Made by a program: the position numbers and the translations under genes
Assembly (NCBI GenBank): GCA_015059405.1
Contig: SVAL01000006.1
Span: 31,110-95,109, forward strand
Reading direction: 5' to 3'
Source of the DNA: Bacillota bacterium
GTDB lineage: Bacteria; Bacillota_I; Bacilli_A; RF39; UBA660
DNA length: 64,000 nt
Notes under the pieces: generated by a model
Database searches by the model: none
Told to the model about the DNA's origin: nothing
Seen by the model: only the letters and a program-made list of their open reading frames with translations
In this document: one piece after another, positions 1 through 9,292 of the stretch
Layout: every line of letters begins with the position of its first letter
Position numbering within the stretch: position 1 is the first letter of the stretch

Positions 1-1321
1 TTAAGTAGATTAATAATCTTTCAAATCCCATACCGAAACCACTATGTACACATCCACCATATTTTCTTAAGTTAATGTACCATTCAATAGTTTCACGATC
101 TACTTCCATTTCTTCAATTCTCTTAATTAATTTGTCATAATCTTCTTCACGTTGTGAACCACCCATTAATTCACCAGCACCTGGTACTTCTAAATCAACT
201 GCGGCAACTGTCTTACCATCGGGATTTTGTTTCATATAATATGCCTTAATATCTTTAGGCCAATTTGTAATGAATACTGGTCCATTAAAGTGTTCAGTAA
301 TATATTTTTCATGTTCTTTAGCAATATCTTCTCCATATTCTGGATTAAATTCCCATTTAACATCAGCATTTTTTAAGATAGTAATTGCTTCTTCATGTGT
401 AATTCTTGTAAAATTAGAATTTACTAATTTTGTTAATTTGTCTAATAATCCTTTTTCTACAAAATTATCTAAGAATGTTAATTCATCTTGTGCTCTTTCT
501 AAAACATAATTAACAACATATTTTAACATTTCTTCTTCGATATCCATTAAGCCATTTAAATCACAGAAAGCTATTTCTGGTTCTATCATCCAGAATTCAT
601 TGGCATGTGTTTTAGTATTTGAATTTTCTGTTCTAAAAGTTGGACCAAAAGTATAAATCTTCTTATATGCTAAAGCAAATGCTTCACCATGTAATTGACC
701 ACTTCCAGTAACAAAAGCTTTTTGACCAAATAAGTCTTTAGTCATATCTGCTTTACCATCTTCATCTTTTTCTATATTATCAAAATCTAGTGTAGTTATT
801 TTAAACATTTGGTCTGATCCTTCACAGTCAGCACAAGTTATTAATGGTGTATGTACATATACATATCCATTATTTTGAAAGTATTCATGAATGGCCATTG
901 CGGCTAAACTTCTAATTCTAAATACTGCTTGGAATAGATTTGTTCTTGGACGTAGATATGCTTGTTCCCTTAAGAATTCTCTTGAATGTCTTTTTGGTTG
1001 AATTGGATAGTTTTCTGGAGAATCTCCTAATAATTCTAATGATTCAACTTGAAGTTCAAAAGGTTGTCCTTCTTTTGGACTTTCAATTAATGTTCCTGTA
1101 ACACTTACAGCACTACCTACTCTTATTTTTTGAATATCATCAAAGTTTGATAAATTGTTATCATATACTACTTGTAAAGTTTTAAAACAAGTACCATCTG
1201 AAAAATCAATAAATCCAAATTCCTTTTGTTTACGATGATTTCTAACCCATCCATCTACAGTTATTTGTTTGTTTAAATATTCACTAGTATTTTTATACAC
1301 TTTTATTAAATCCATTTTCAT
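1..1321 (-). CDS. asnS: Asparaginyl-tRNA synthetase, C-terminus truncated by window edge
   Basis: Reverse translation gives MKMDLIKVYKNTSEYLNKQITVDGWVRNHRKQKEFGFIDFSDG...RPRTNLFQAVFRIRSLAAMAIHEYF...FGPTFRTENSNTKTHANEFWMIEPE...HSGFGMGFERLL. Class II aaRS motifs of the AsnRS type. Absent from the ORF track because it is open at the window edge. Confidence 0.93.
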   Translation of the reverse strand, partial: MKMDLIKVYKNTSEYLNKQITVDGWVRNHRKQKEFGFIDFSDGTCFKTLQVVYDNNLSNFDDIQKIRVGSAVSVTGTLIESPKEGQPFELQVESLELLGDSPENYPIQPKRHSREFLREQAYLRPRTNLFQAVFRIRSLAAMAIHEYFQNNGYVYVHTPLITCADCEGSDQMFKITTLDFDNIEKDEDGKADMTKDLFGQKAFVTGSGQLHGEAFALAYKKIYTFGPTFRTENSNTKTHANEFWMIEPEIAFCDLNGLMDIEEEMLKYVVNYVLERAQDELTFLDNFVEKGLLDKLTKLVNSNFTRITHEEAITILKNADVKWEFNPEYGEDIAKEHEKYITEHFNGPVFITNWPKDIKAYYMKQNPDGKTVAAVDLEVPGAGELMGGSQREEDYDKLIKRIEEMEVDRETIEWYINLRKYGGCVHSGFGMGFERLLIYL

Positions 1322-1396
1322 AATATCACTCTTTCCCTATAAACATTATTTTATAATATTAAAAATATTCAGTCAATAAAGTACATAAAAAATAAG

Positions 1397-1424
1397 AAAA
1401 AGAATGATTAAAATCATTCTTTAT
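1397..1424 (-). terminator. Rho-independent terminator after the 300-aa gene
   Basis: AAAGAATGATT-TTAATCATTCTTTTT on the minus strand, just after the stop at 1431. Confidence 0.65.
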
Positions 1425-1430
1425 GCTTAA

Positions 1431-2333
1431 TTATTTTAATTTGTATGGATTAGAAGTGTCAAAGTTACCAGATGCTACAGCTTTATCGAAAATATTTTTT
1501 ACACGATTGAATCGGTCATTTTCTAACTTTATTCTTTCTTGTTCTGTAGTATAGTTTGCATTTTTATAGAAATTACCACTTAAATTAATTAATAATGAAT
1601 AATAGTCATTTGTAATTAAAGTATCTTTTTTGGTATAAAATAATTCATAATCAATGTATTCATTATTATTTTTGTAATCATCAAAGTGATTACTCATTAT
1701 TTCTAATGCTTTTACATTAATTTTATATACTTTTTCTTTGTCTGTTTTTGACATATTACCTAAATGAATTTGTTCAATATTTAAATCCGTATAAGTTAAT
1801 AATCTATCTCTTAGAGCCATATAGTCATTTATAAAACAAATATAATAGAAACTCTTATATCTTAGTTTTTGAATGATATCTCCTTCAGCACTAACAACAT
1901 ATTCATTAGTTACTACTTCAAAGTTATCTTTTATAGTTTTTTCTAATTTGTTAGCATATTGATCCAACTTTTTATCATATTCATCTAATCCTTTTAGATT
2001 AAATGTAAATCCAGTTCTAATATAAGAGTCTTTTCCATAATAAATATAATAGTTTTCTATATGCGAACCAACTATTTTTTCGAGGTCTTTTTTACTAACA
2101 TTTTCTTTAAAAATAGTATCGATTAATTCATTTATTTCTTTTTTTGTAACTTCTTCAGTTTGAATATCTTTTATAGGTTTATCTTTATCTTCTTCTCCTG
2201 GTTTATCACTGGGATTATCATGTGTTGGATTATCTTTTGGAGTTTCTTCTTTGTCGTTAATAATGAATACTACCCCTATCAATAAAACTAATACACCAAT
2301 TATTAATCCAATTAATCCTAATTTCTTATTCAT
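1431..2333 (-). CDS. Membrane-anchored extracytoplasmic protein of unknown function
   Basis: N-terminal TM segment followed by a charged/Pro-rich linker (NDKEETPKDNPTHDNPSDKPGEEDKDK) and a soluble domain. Confidence 0.6.
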   Translation of the reverse strand: MNKKLGLIGLIIGVLVLLIGVVFIINDKEETPKDNPTHDNPSDKPGEEDKDKPIKDIQTEEVTKKEINELIDTIFKENVSKKDLEKIVGSHIENYYIYYGKDSYIRTGFTFNLKGLDEYDKKLDQYANKLEKTIKDNFEVVTNEYVVSAEGDIIQKLRYKSFYYICFINDYMALRDRLLTYTDLNIEQIHLGNMSKTDKEKVYKINVKALEIMSNHFDDYKNNNEYIDYELFYTKKDTLITNDYYSLLINLSGNFYKNANYTTEQERIKLENDRFNRVKNIFDKAVASGNFDTSNPYKLK

Positions 2334-2348
2334 ATTATCACATTTAAC

Positions 2349-2376
2349 TAATCAAAGGGAATTTTCCCTTTGATTA
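2349..2376. other. Strong palindromic hairpin between the giant pilin gene and the 300-aa gene
   Basis: TAATCAAAGGGAA-TT-TTCCCTTTGATTA, near-perfect inverted repeat. Confidence 0.6.
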
Positions 2377-2388
2377 ATTCCTTTCTTT

Positions 2389-5300
2389 TTATCCACTATT
2401 AGAACCACAGTTTCCTACATTATTACATGCGGTTGCTGTCATAGAAGGTTTACCACTACGTGCAAATCCAAACTCTGTTGTACTAAAGAATGCACACCCT
2501 AGAGTTATTCCAGATGATGCTTTTGGTGCACCATAATTATGAGTTCCAGTACCAACTCCCGAAATAGAAACTACTAAAGTTGAACCCGATTCTCTAAATC
2601 CCGAAGAAGTGTTTGAAATTGTAAATGTCCATTTATTATCCAACCATGAATATGCTGAACCTGACGGGCACTTAACATTTGATGCAACATGTCCATTAAA
2701 TGTAACAGTTGGTGTACCAGTGTCTATATTTTCAACTGTAAATCCACATTTGCGTGTTGCACCATTACTTCCCGTAATTGTTAATTCTTTATATCCTGAA
2801 CTTGTATATGTGTTACCAACTGCAGTACACGCTGTTCCATTTGGGTTTGTACATCCCACAGAAACATATTTAGATTTAGTCCATCCGCCAGTATGTCCAC
2901 TAATTGTTCCACATGTTGGAGCTATTGCTGTCCAACTTGCTGTTACTGTTCTATTTCCTCCTACTGTTGTTGAAGCAGTTACTTGTGTAGAACCATCATA
3001 CCAACCATTAAATGTGTAGTTAGCTCTTGTAGGAGTACATAGTGTTCCCCAAGTACTACCATAATTTGCAGTTTTTGATGAACATCCGCTTCCATTATTA
3101 TTATTATATGTAAGAGTATATGTATTAACATTATATATAGCATATAATGTAATAGATTTATCTCCACCAGTTAAATCACTCTTATAAGTTGTCGCTGCAT
3201 ATGATGTATCTTGACCATATGTCGTTCCTGTACCACTAGAATTCGTATTCCATCCAACAAATGAATATCCTGTTTTATATAATCCAAATGTTGAAGCATT
3301 ATATGGATCACTAGATGAACCATAATTAATTGTTTGATAGAATCTAGATCCTCCACTATATACATTATTACTACTTAAAGAGTAAGAACTTGAACTTATT
3401 GATGCACCATTAGCATTGTAGTAAATATATAATTTATTTATTCGCCATTGAGCATACAATGTTGTACCTGCTGTAAATTTACCACTTGATGAATAACTTG
3501 TACCAGATCCATCTGCTTTAGTATTCCATCCAGTGAATGTATATCCGGTTTTAGTAAATCCGTTTGAATTTAATGTACAACTAGCATTATATAAACATTG
3601 TTGTGCAGCTGTAGATCCACCTGTATTACCATTACCATTAAATGATACTGATACTTTACCAATTCTTGTAACTGTTACGTTACATGTATTTGTCCATCCA
3701 GCAGCATCTTTTACAAATCCATAATATGTTCTTCCAGATACGTCTGATGTAATTGTATCTGTTGAAACGCTATTATATGTAGTTGAATTTGTTGTAGACA
3801 TACCATAGTAAGAATGTCCAGATGGTGTCATTTTAATGTTAACTGTTGAGTAGAAAATACCTCCAGAGTTATCACCGGTTGCTTCTATTTTACATGATGG
3901 TGGTGTTGTATCTCTTTTTACAGTCTTACTACATGAATTAGTATTACCTGCATTATCTTTTACAAATCCGTAATATGTTGCACCACTAGTTTCCCAGTTA
4001 ATTGTTTGAGAAGTTGAACTATTGTAGGTTGCTGAATTACTTGAGTTTATACCGAAACTAGCAATATCACTAGTTGCATCACTTCTATTTAAAGTTAAAA
4101 CAACATTTGATTTATACCAACTATTATCTCCAAGGGTTCCTGTTGCGCTAAAGCTACATGATGGAGCAGTTGAATCTTTTTTAATTTTTGTTTGACACTT
4201 AGCTGTATTACCAGCGCTATCTTTAATATATCCGTAATATGTTGTTTCTCCCATATCATCACTTATGGTTTTCTCATATGACACACTAGTATCATAAGTT
4301 GCACTTGTTGATTTTGTTATACCAGTTTTTACTATTTCACTACCTGAATTAGTAACTCCTAATGTTAGTTTTACATTAGAGGTATACCAGCTATTATTTC
4401 CAACTGTACCACTTGGTGTTAATGTACAACTTGGAGCTTGTTTATCAATTCTAATCATTGATGAACTAATATTACAGTTACCTGCTTGGTCACAAATTCT
4501 TATATATACTAATTGATTTTTATCTTCACTAAATTCTAATGTTGTGAATGGTGAAACATTATATGAGTTTGCATATTTTGTCCAACTAGATTGATTCCAA
4601 CTATAATACCAATCTGCTAATCCTGAATATGCATCACTTGAACTTACTTTTAACTTAAAGCTTTGATTTGTCCAATTTCCATTATATGGATGTTCTATTG
4701 TTGGAACTGCTGGTTTAGAAGCGTCACGTTTAAATGTTTCAGATCTTGTATAAGTATTTCCTGCATCATCTTTAGCAAAACAATGATAAGTTTGAGAATT
4801 AGTATCTGTTGTTAGCTGTGTTGTTTTTTTACCATTGTAATTTACTGTTGATGAAGTTGTTAATCCATAACTATTTACCGCACTTCCACCTAAATCCATA
4901 GGATTCATTGTGATAGTTACATCACTTACAAACCAATTATTACTTCCTACAGTTCCTGTTGGAGTTATTGTACACATTGGTTTAACAGTATCTTTCTTAA
5001 CTGTTAATTGGCATGAACCAATATTTCCAGCTTTATCTTTTACATGACCATAATATATTTGACCATTTGTTTCATCTTCTTGTACTTTTGATGTTGCTTT
5101 ATTAAATGTTGCAGTTTTATTTGTAGTTAAATCATATGTAAGCACATCACTTGTTGCATCGCTTTTTGAACCAAAGCTAACTGTTACATTTGAGGTAAAC
5201 CAACCATTACTTCCAGCTGTACCACTTGGTGATAAGCTACATGTTGGTTTTGTTGCATCACGTTTAACTGTAATTTGACATTTACCAGTTAACCCAGCAT

Positions 5301-8300
5301 CATCTTTTACATATCCATAATATGTTTTACTTTTTGTATCTGATGATAAAGTCAACTCTTTAGTTCCACTATAACTAGGAGTTGTTGAAGTTGATAAGTT
5401 ATATGATGTTGCATCATCTGGTACAATTGTAAATTTAACATTTGATGTATACCAATCACTTAATCCTTTAGTACCTGATGGTGTAATTGTACATGTTGGT
5501 TCGGAAACATCTCTTTTTACTGTTACCTTACATGTATTTGTCCATCCTGCATTATCTTTTACATATCCATAATATGTAATACCATCTGTATCATCTTTTA
5601 ATATAACTTCTGTTGTTTCATTATATGTTGCTACTTCATTTCTTGTTAAGTCATAAGAATGTACTTTACTTGTATCATCATCTCTAGATATTGTTACTTT
5701 TACATCTGATATATACCAACTATTTGTACCTAATGTTCCAGTAGGAGTTAATGTACATGTTGGTTTTACAACGTCTTTCTTTACTGTAATATCACAAGTT
5801 CCAGTATTACCAGCATTATCTTTTACATATCCATAATACTTTTGACCTGTTGTATCTACAGTTTGTGTTTTACTTGATGTTTTTGCATATGTAGCACTTG
5901 ATGAAGTAGTTAAATCATAACTATGTACATCACTCAAATTATCTTTAGGCGTTAGAGTTAATGCTACATTACTTTTATACCAATTATCATTTCCTTTTGT
6001 TCCACTTGGAGTAATAGAACATGTTGGTTTTGTTGCATCTCTTTTTATAGTTTTTGTACATGTATTAGTATGACCTGCATCATCTTTTACAAATCCATAA
6101 TAAGTTATTGTTGCAACATCACTTGTTAATGATAGAGCACTATTACCACCATAACTTGCTGAATTTGTTGTTTTTAAATCATATCCTTTAACAGTACTTG
6201 TATCATCATTAGTGGTCATATTAAGAGCTACATTTGATGTATACCAACTATTACTTCCCATAGTACCTGTTGGTGTTATAGTACATGTTGGTTTTGTTGT
6301 ATCTCTTTTTACGGTTACGCTACAACTATTAACATGACCTGCATAGTCTTTTACGTATCCATAATATGTTTTTGTTTTTACATCCGTTGCTAAAGTATCG
6401 GTTGTTTTTGTTTTGTTATATGATGCAGTTGAAGAGTTAGTTAAATCATATGAAATAACATCACTTGTTGCATCACTTGTTGTTAAAGTTATACCAACGT
6501 TTGTTGTATACCAATCATTATTTCCTTTTGTACCACTTGGTGTTACAGTACATGATGGTTTTTTAGTATCTCTTTTTATTGTAATTTCACATTTATTTGT
6601 AAGACCAGCATTATCCTTTACATATGCATAATACTTTTGTCCAGTTGTATCTTTTGTTAAACTCATAGTTGTATTTTTACTATAAGTTACATTTGAACTT
6701 GTAGTTAAATCATACGAATTTACTTTACTTGTTGAATCTGATGTTGTTAATTTAATAGATACATCTCCTATATACCAACTGTTTGTACCTTGTGTACCTG
6801 TTGGTGTTATTTTACAAGATGGTATAGTTGTATCTCTTTTTACTGTAACTTGGCATGTTGCATTGTTTCCTGCTGTATCTTTTACAAATCCATAATATGT
6901 TTTACTAGTTATATCGGATTTTAAATATAGAGTTTTTGTTCCATTATAAGTAGTTGCTGATTCCTCTGACAACCCATAACCATTTACTTCACTACCATTA
7001 TCTTGAATATCAAGTGTTAATGTAACATTTGATGTAAACCAGTCATTTGTCCCAATTGTACCTGTTGGAACTACATCACAAGTTGGTTCTGTTTTATCAA
7101 TTCTTATCCATGTTGAACTAGTAGAACAGTGACCTGCTTTATCACAAACTCTAATATAAGCTAAGCTTTCTCTTTCTTTTGAGAAAGGAGATGTAATATA
7201 TGTTTCTTTTTCATAAGAATCATAGTCACCTTTATCGTATTTAGTCCATTCTGATTGATCGTAACTATAATACCAATAATCAATACCAGCTGTATTATCC
7301 TTAGAATTAACAGTTAAACTAAAACTTTTATTAGTCCATTCACCTTTAGTTGGATTTTCAATAGTTGGTACTGTTGGTTTAACTGTATCTCTTTTTACCT
7401 TAGTACCACAATTATTTATGTTTCCAGCATTATCTTTAACATATCCATAATAATCAATACCAGTTGTATCTGTTGTTAAACTCTTACTAGATACTTTATT
7501 GTAAGATGCTGTTGATGAATTTGTTAAGTCATATACGCTTACTTTACTTGTTGCATCTGTTGCTGCTAGTGAAATACTAACATTTGATGTGTACCAACCA
7601 TTATCTCCTTTAGTACCAGTTGGCGTTACTGTACAAGTTGGAGCTGTTGCATCTCTTTTAATATTAATTGAACATTTTCCAGTATTACCAGCATTATCTT
7701 TAACATATCCATAATAATCAACACCGGTTGTATCATCTTTTAATGATGATGATGCAGCTTTATTATATGTTGCTGTTGTTGATCTAGATAAATCATAACT
7801 AAGAACTTTACTTGTTGCATCATCTGTTGATAAAGCTATTGCAACATCTGAAGTATACCAATTGTTATCTCCAATTGTACCAGTTGGGTTGATACTACAA
7901 CTTGGTGCTGTTGCATCTCTTTTTACTGTAATATCACAAATATTGGTATTACCAGCTTTATCTACTACATGTCCATAATATGTCTTATTTGTTGAATCAG
8001 TACTTAATACTGATGTTGCTCTATTATTAAATGTTTGTGTTTTAGAATCAGTAATATCAAATTTACCAACACCACTTAAAACGTCAGTTTTTGTATCAAA
8101 GTTAAATGTTACATCAGATGTATACCAATTATCTAGTCCAATAGTACCAGATTTATTTAAAGTACACTCTGGTTTATGAGCATCTACTTTAATACTATAG
8201 TAATCTCCAGAATCACCTTTTTTACTACGATCATTTACGACTCTAAACTTTATTTCTTTATCAAAATCATTTTTTACTGTCCATGTACAACTTTTCTTAT

Positions 8301-9276
8301 CTGAACTTACTGTACAATTTGTTTCTATCCATTTTTTTCTAACTTCATCATAGTATTCAATATCTTTTAATGCTATAGCATCTATTACTTCTTTAACATC
8401 ATTTTTAGAATATGATATTTTTACTACCAAGTTGCTTGCCCATTCATCAGAACCATTACTATATACATCATTTTTCTTTTTTCCACTATAGATATTATCT
8501 ACACCATATTTCATCTCAATTTCTGGTTGATTATGTTTATAAATAACAGCTTGTTTTTGTAATGTTTCCCCACTTGGTAAAATATATCTTAAATTAATAA
8601 CTGTATTAACGTTTTGTCCAACTAATTCCCCAATATTTTGTGGATATAAAGCATCATTTTCATCATCACTTTCTTTTTTTGCTAAAACTTCACCATCGTT
8701 ATTTTTCTTAACAACATCATAAGTAAGTCTTAATTCATCACGAATGCTTTCTTCATTAGTACCATAATACACGTATAATTTTTTACCAACATCTTCTCTT
8801 AGTTCATACTCAATATTATTGTCATTCATCCATGCTGTATCACAATAATTATTTTTTTGACCAGTTGTATCAGTTGCATATTCATCTTGGCTACATTTTA
8901 AACAAGTTGTATAGTCATATTGCTTTTCACCAGTTTTTACAACTACTACATAACTATATGAAGTATCTGTACTATCACACTTTTTACCAAGATAGTCTTT
9001 TACTTCATCAATATACCCTTCTTTTTCAAGATCACTAACTTTAATCACTTTAGAATGAAATAGTTTTGTTGGTTTACTATATCTTCTATCAGTTACATAG
9101 TCTTTACTTGCTGAAACAACACTATTTTCTAACTTTTTATAATAATTAAGTCTAAAGTTAATTAATTGCTTATTAATAGCAGGTACTGCTATTAATATTA
9201 GTATTGCTAGAATTACTATTGCAGCAATAATTTCAACTAATGTATAACCTTTCTTATTTTTTAATTTTTTAAACAT
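2389..9276 (-). CDS. Giant type IV prepilin-like repeat adhesin (17 Ig-like repeats plus InlB-type B-repeats)
   Basis: Better start at 9276 (MFKKLKNKKGYTLVEIIAAIVILAILILIAVPAINKQ, with GGCGGTG upstream) than the tracked 9354. KKGYTLVE prepilin motif; 17 ~88-aa repeats (PSCxxTPTGTxGxNxWYTSNVxxxL...YYGYVKDNAGNTxxCxxTVKRDxxxP); GYTFTGWNTKADGSGTSY...LYAQW B-repeats near the C-terminus. Confidence 0.85.
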   Translation of the reverse strand: MFKKLKNKKGYTLVEIIAAIVILAILILIAVPAINKQLINFRLNYYKKLENSVVSASKDYVTDRRYSKPTKLFHSKVIKVSDLEKEGYIDEVKDYLGKKCDSTDTSYSYVVVVKTGEKQYDYTTCLKCSQDEYATDTTGQKNNYCDTAWMNDNNIEYELREDVGKKLYVYYGTNEESIRDELRLTYDVVKKNNDGEVLAKKESDDENDALYPQNIGELVGQNVNTVINLRYILPSGETLQKQAVIYKHNQPEIEMKYGVDNIYSGKKKNDVYSNGSDEWASNLVVKISYSKNDVKEVIDAIALKDIEYYDEVRKKWIETNCTVSSDKKSCTWTVKNDFDKEIKFRVVNDRSKKGDSGDYYSIKVDAHKPECTLNKSGTIGLDNWYTSDVTFNFDTKTDVLSGVGKFDITDSKTQTFNNRATSVLSTDSTNKTYYGHVVDKAGNTNICDITVKRDATAPSCSINPTGTIGDNNWYTSDVAIALSTDDATSKVLSYDLSRSTTATYNKAASSSLKDDTTGVDYYGYVKDNAGNTGKCSINIKRDATAPTCTVTPTGTKGDNGWYTSNVSISLAATDATSKVSVYDLTNSSTASYNKVSSKSLTTDTTGIDYYGYVKDNAGNINNCGTKVKRDTVKPTVPTIENPTKGEWTNKSFSLTVNSKDNTAGIDYWYYSYDQSEWTKYDKGDYDSYEKETYITSPFSKERESLAYIRVCDKAGHCSTSSTWIRIDKTEPTCDVVPTGTIGTNDWFTSNVTLTLDIQDNGSEVNGYGLSEESATTYNGTKTLYLKSDITSKTYYGFVKDTAGNNATCQVTVKRDTTIPSCKITPTGTQGTNSWYIGDVSIKLTTSDSTSKVNSYDLTTSSNVTYSKNTTMSLTKDTTGQKYYAYVKDNAGLTNKCEITIKRDTKKPSCTVTPSGTKGNNDWYTTNVGITLTTSDATSDVISYDLTNSSTASYNKTKTTDTLATDVKTKTYYGYVKDYAGHVNSCSVTVKRDTTKPTCTITPTGTMGSNSWYTSNVALNMTTNDDTSTVKGYDLKTTNSASYGGNSALSLTSDVATITYYGFVKDDAGHTNTCTKTIKRDATKPTCSITPSGTKGNDNWYKSNVALTLTPKDNLSDVHSYDLTTSSSATYAKTSSKTQTVDTTGQKYYGYVKDNAGNTGTCDITVKKDVVKPTCTLTPTGTLGTNSWYISDVKVTISRDDDTSKVHSYDLTRNEVATYNETTEVILKDDTDGITYYGYVKDNAGWTNTCKVTVKRDVSEPTCTITPSGTKGLSDWYTSNVKFTIVPDDATSYNLSTSTTPSYSGTKELTLSSDTKSKTYYGYVKDDAGLTGKCQITVKRDATKPTCSLSPSGTAGSNGWFTSNVTVSFGSKSDATSDVLTYDLTTNKTATFNKATSKVQEDETNGQIYYGHVKDKAGNIGSCQLTVKKDTVKPMCTITPTGTVGSNNWFVSDVTITMNPMDLGGSAVNSYGLTTSSTVNYNGKKTTQLTTDTNSQTYHCFAKDDAGNTYTRSETFKRDASKPAVPTIEHPYNGNWTNQSFKLKVSSSDAYSGLADWYYSWNQSSWTKYANSYNVSPFTTLEFSEDKNQLVYIRICDQAGNCNISSSMIRIDKQAPSCTLTPSGTVGNNSWYTSNVKLTLGVTNSGSEIVKTGITKSTSATYDTSVSYEKTISDDMGETTYYGYIKDSAGNTAKCQTKIKKDSTAPSCSFSATGTLGDNSWYKSNVVLTLNRSDATSDIASFGINSSNSATYNSSTSQTINWETSGATYYGFVKDNAGNTNSCSKTVKRDTTPPSCKIEATGDNSGGIFYSTVNIKMTPSGHSYYGMSTTNSTTYNSVSTDTITSDVSGRTYYGFVKDAAGWTNTCNVTVTRIGKVSVSFNGNGNTGGSTAAQQCLYNASCTLNSNGFTKTGYTFTGWNTKADGSGTSYSSSGKFTAGTTLYAQWRINKLYIYYNANGASISSSSYSLSSNNVYSGGSRFYQTINYGSSSDPYNASTFGLYKTGYSFVGWNTNSSGTGTTYGQDTSYAATTYKSDLTGGDKSITLYAIYNVNTYTLTYNNNNGSGCSSKTANYGSTWGTLCTPTRANYTFNGWYDGSTQVTASTTVGGNRTVTASWTAIAPTCGTISGHTGGWTKSKYVSVGCTNPNGTACTAVGNTYTSSGYKELTITGSNGATRKCGFTVENIDTGTPTVTFNGHVASNVKCPSGSAYSWLDNKWTFTISNTSSGFRESGSTLVVSISGVGTGTHNYGAPKASSGITLGCAFFSTTEFGFARSGKPSMTATACNNVGNCGSNSG
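2960..3655 (-). repeat. About three InlB/Listeria-Bacteroides type B-repeats (encoded)
   Basis: GYTFTGWNTKADGSG...LYAQW; GYSFVGWNTNSSGTG...LYAIY; NYTFNGWYDGSTQ...ASW. Confidence 0.75.
3660..8172 (-). repeat. 17 tandem Ig-like repeats (~88 aa, ~265 bp each)
   Basis: Counted by eye from the translation; 15 of the main type and 2 of a variant type (PTVPTIENPTKGEWTNKSF..., PAVPTIEHPYNGNWTNQSF...). Confidence 0.85.
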
Positions 9277-9292
9277 ATGAGCACCGCCTATT

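Noticed and set aside
270-509. Plus ORF 79 aa
   Set aside because: Antisense to asnS.
2609-3724. Plus-strand ORFs 2609-3019 and 3533-3724, and minus out-of-frame ORFs 2979-3167 and 3171-3365
   Set aside because: Shadow ORFs within the repeat-rich giant CDS; no RBS or family signature.
3660-8172. Regular ~265-bp repeats considered as CRISPR or non-coding satellite
   Set aside because: Period is a multiple of 3 with continuous ORF and conserved protein motif; protein tandem repeats explain it.
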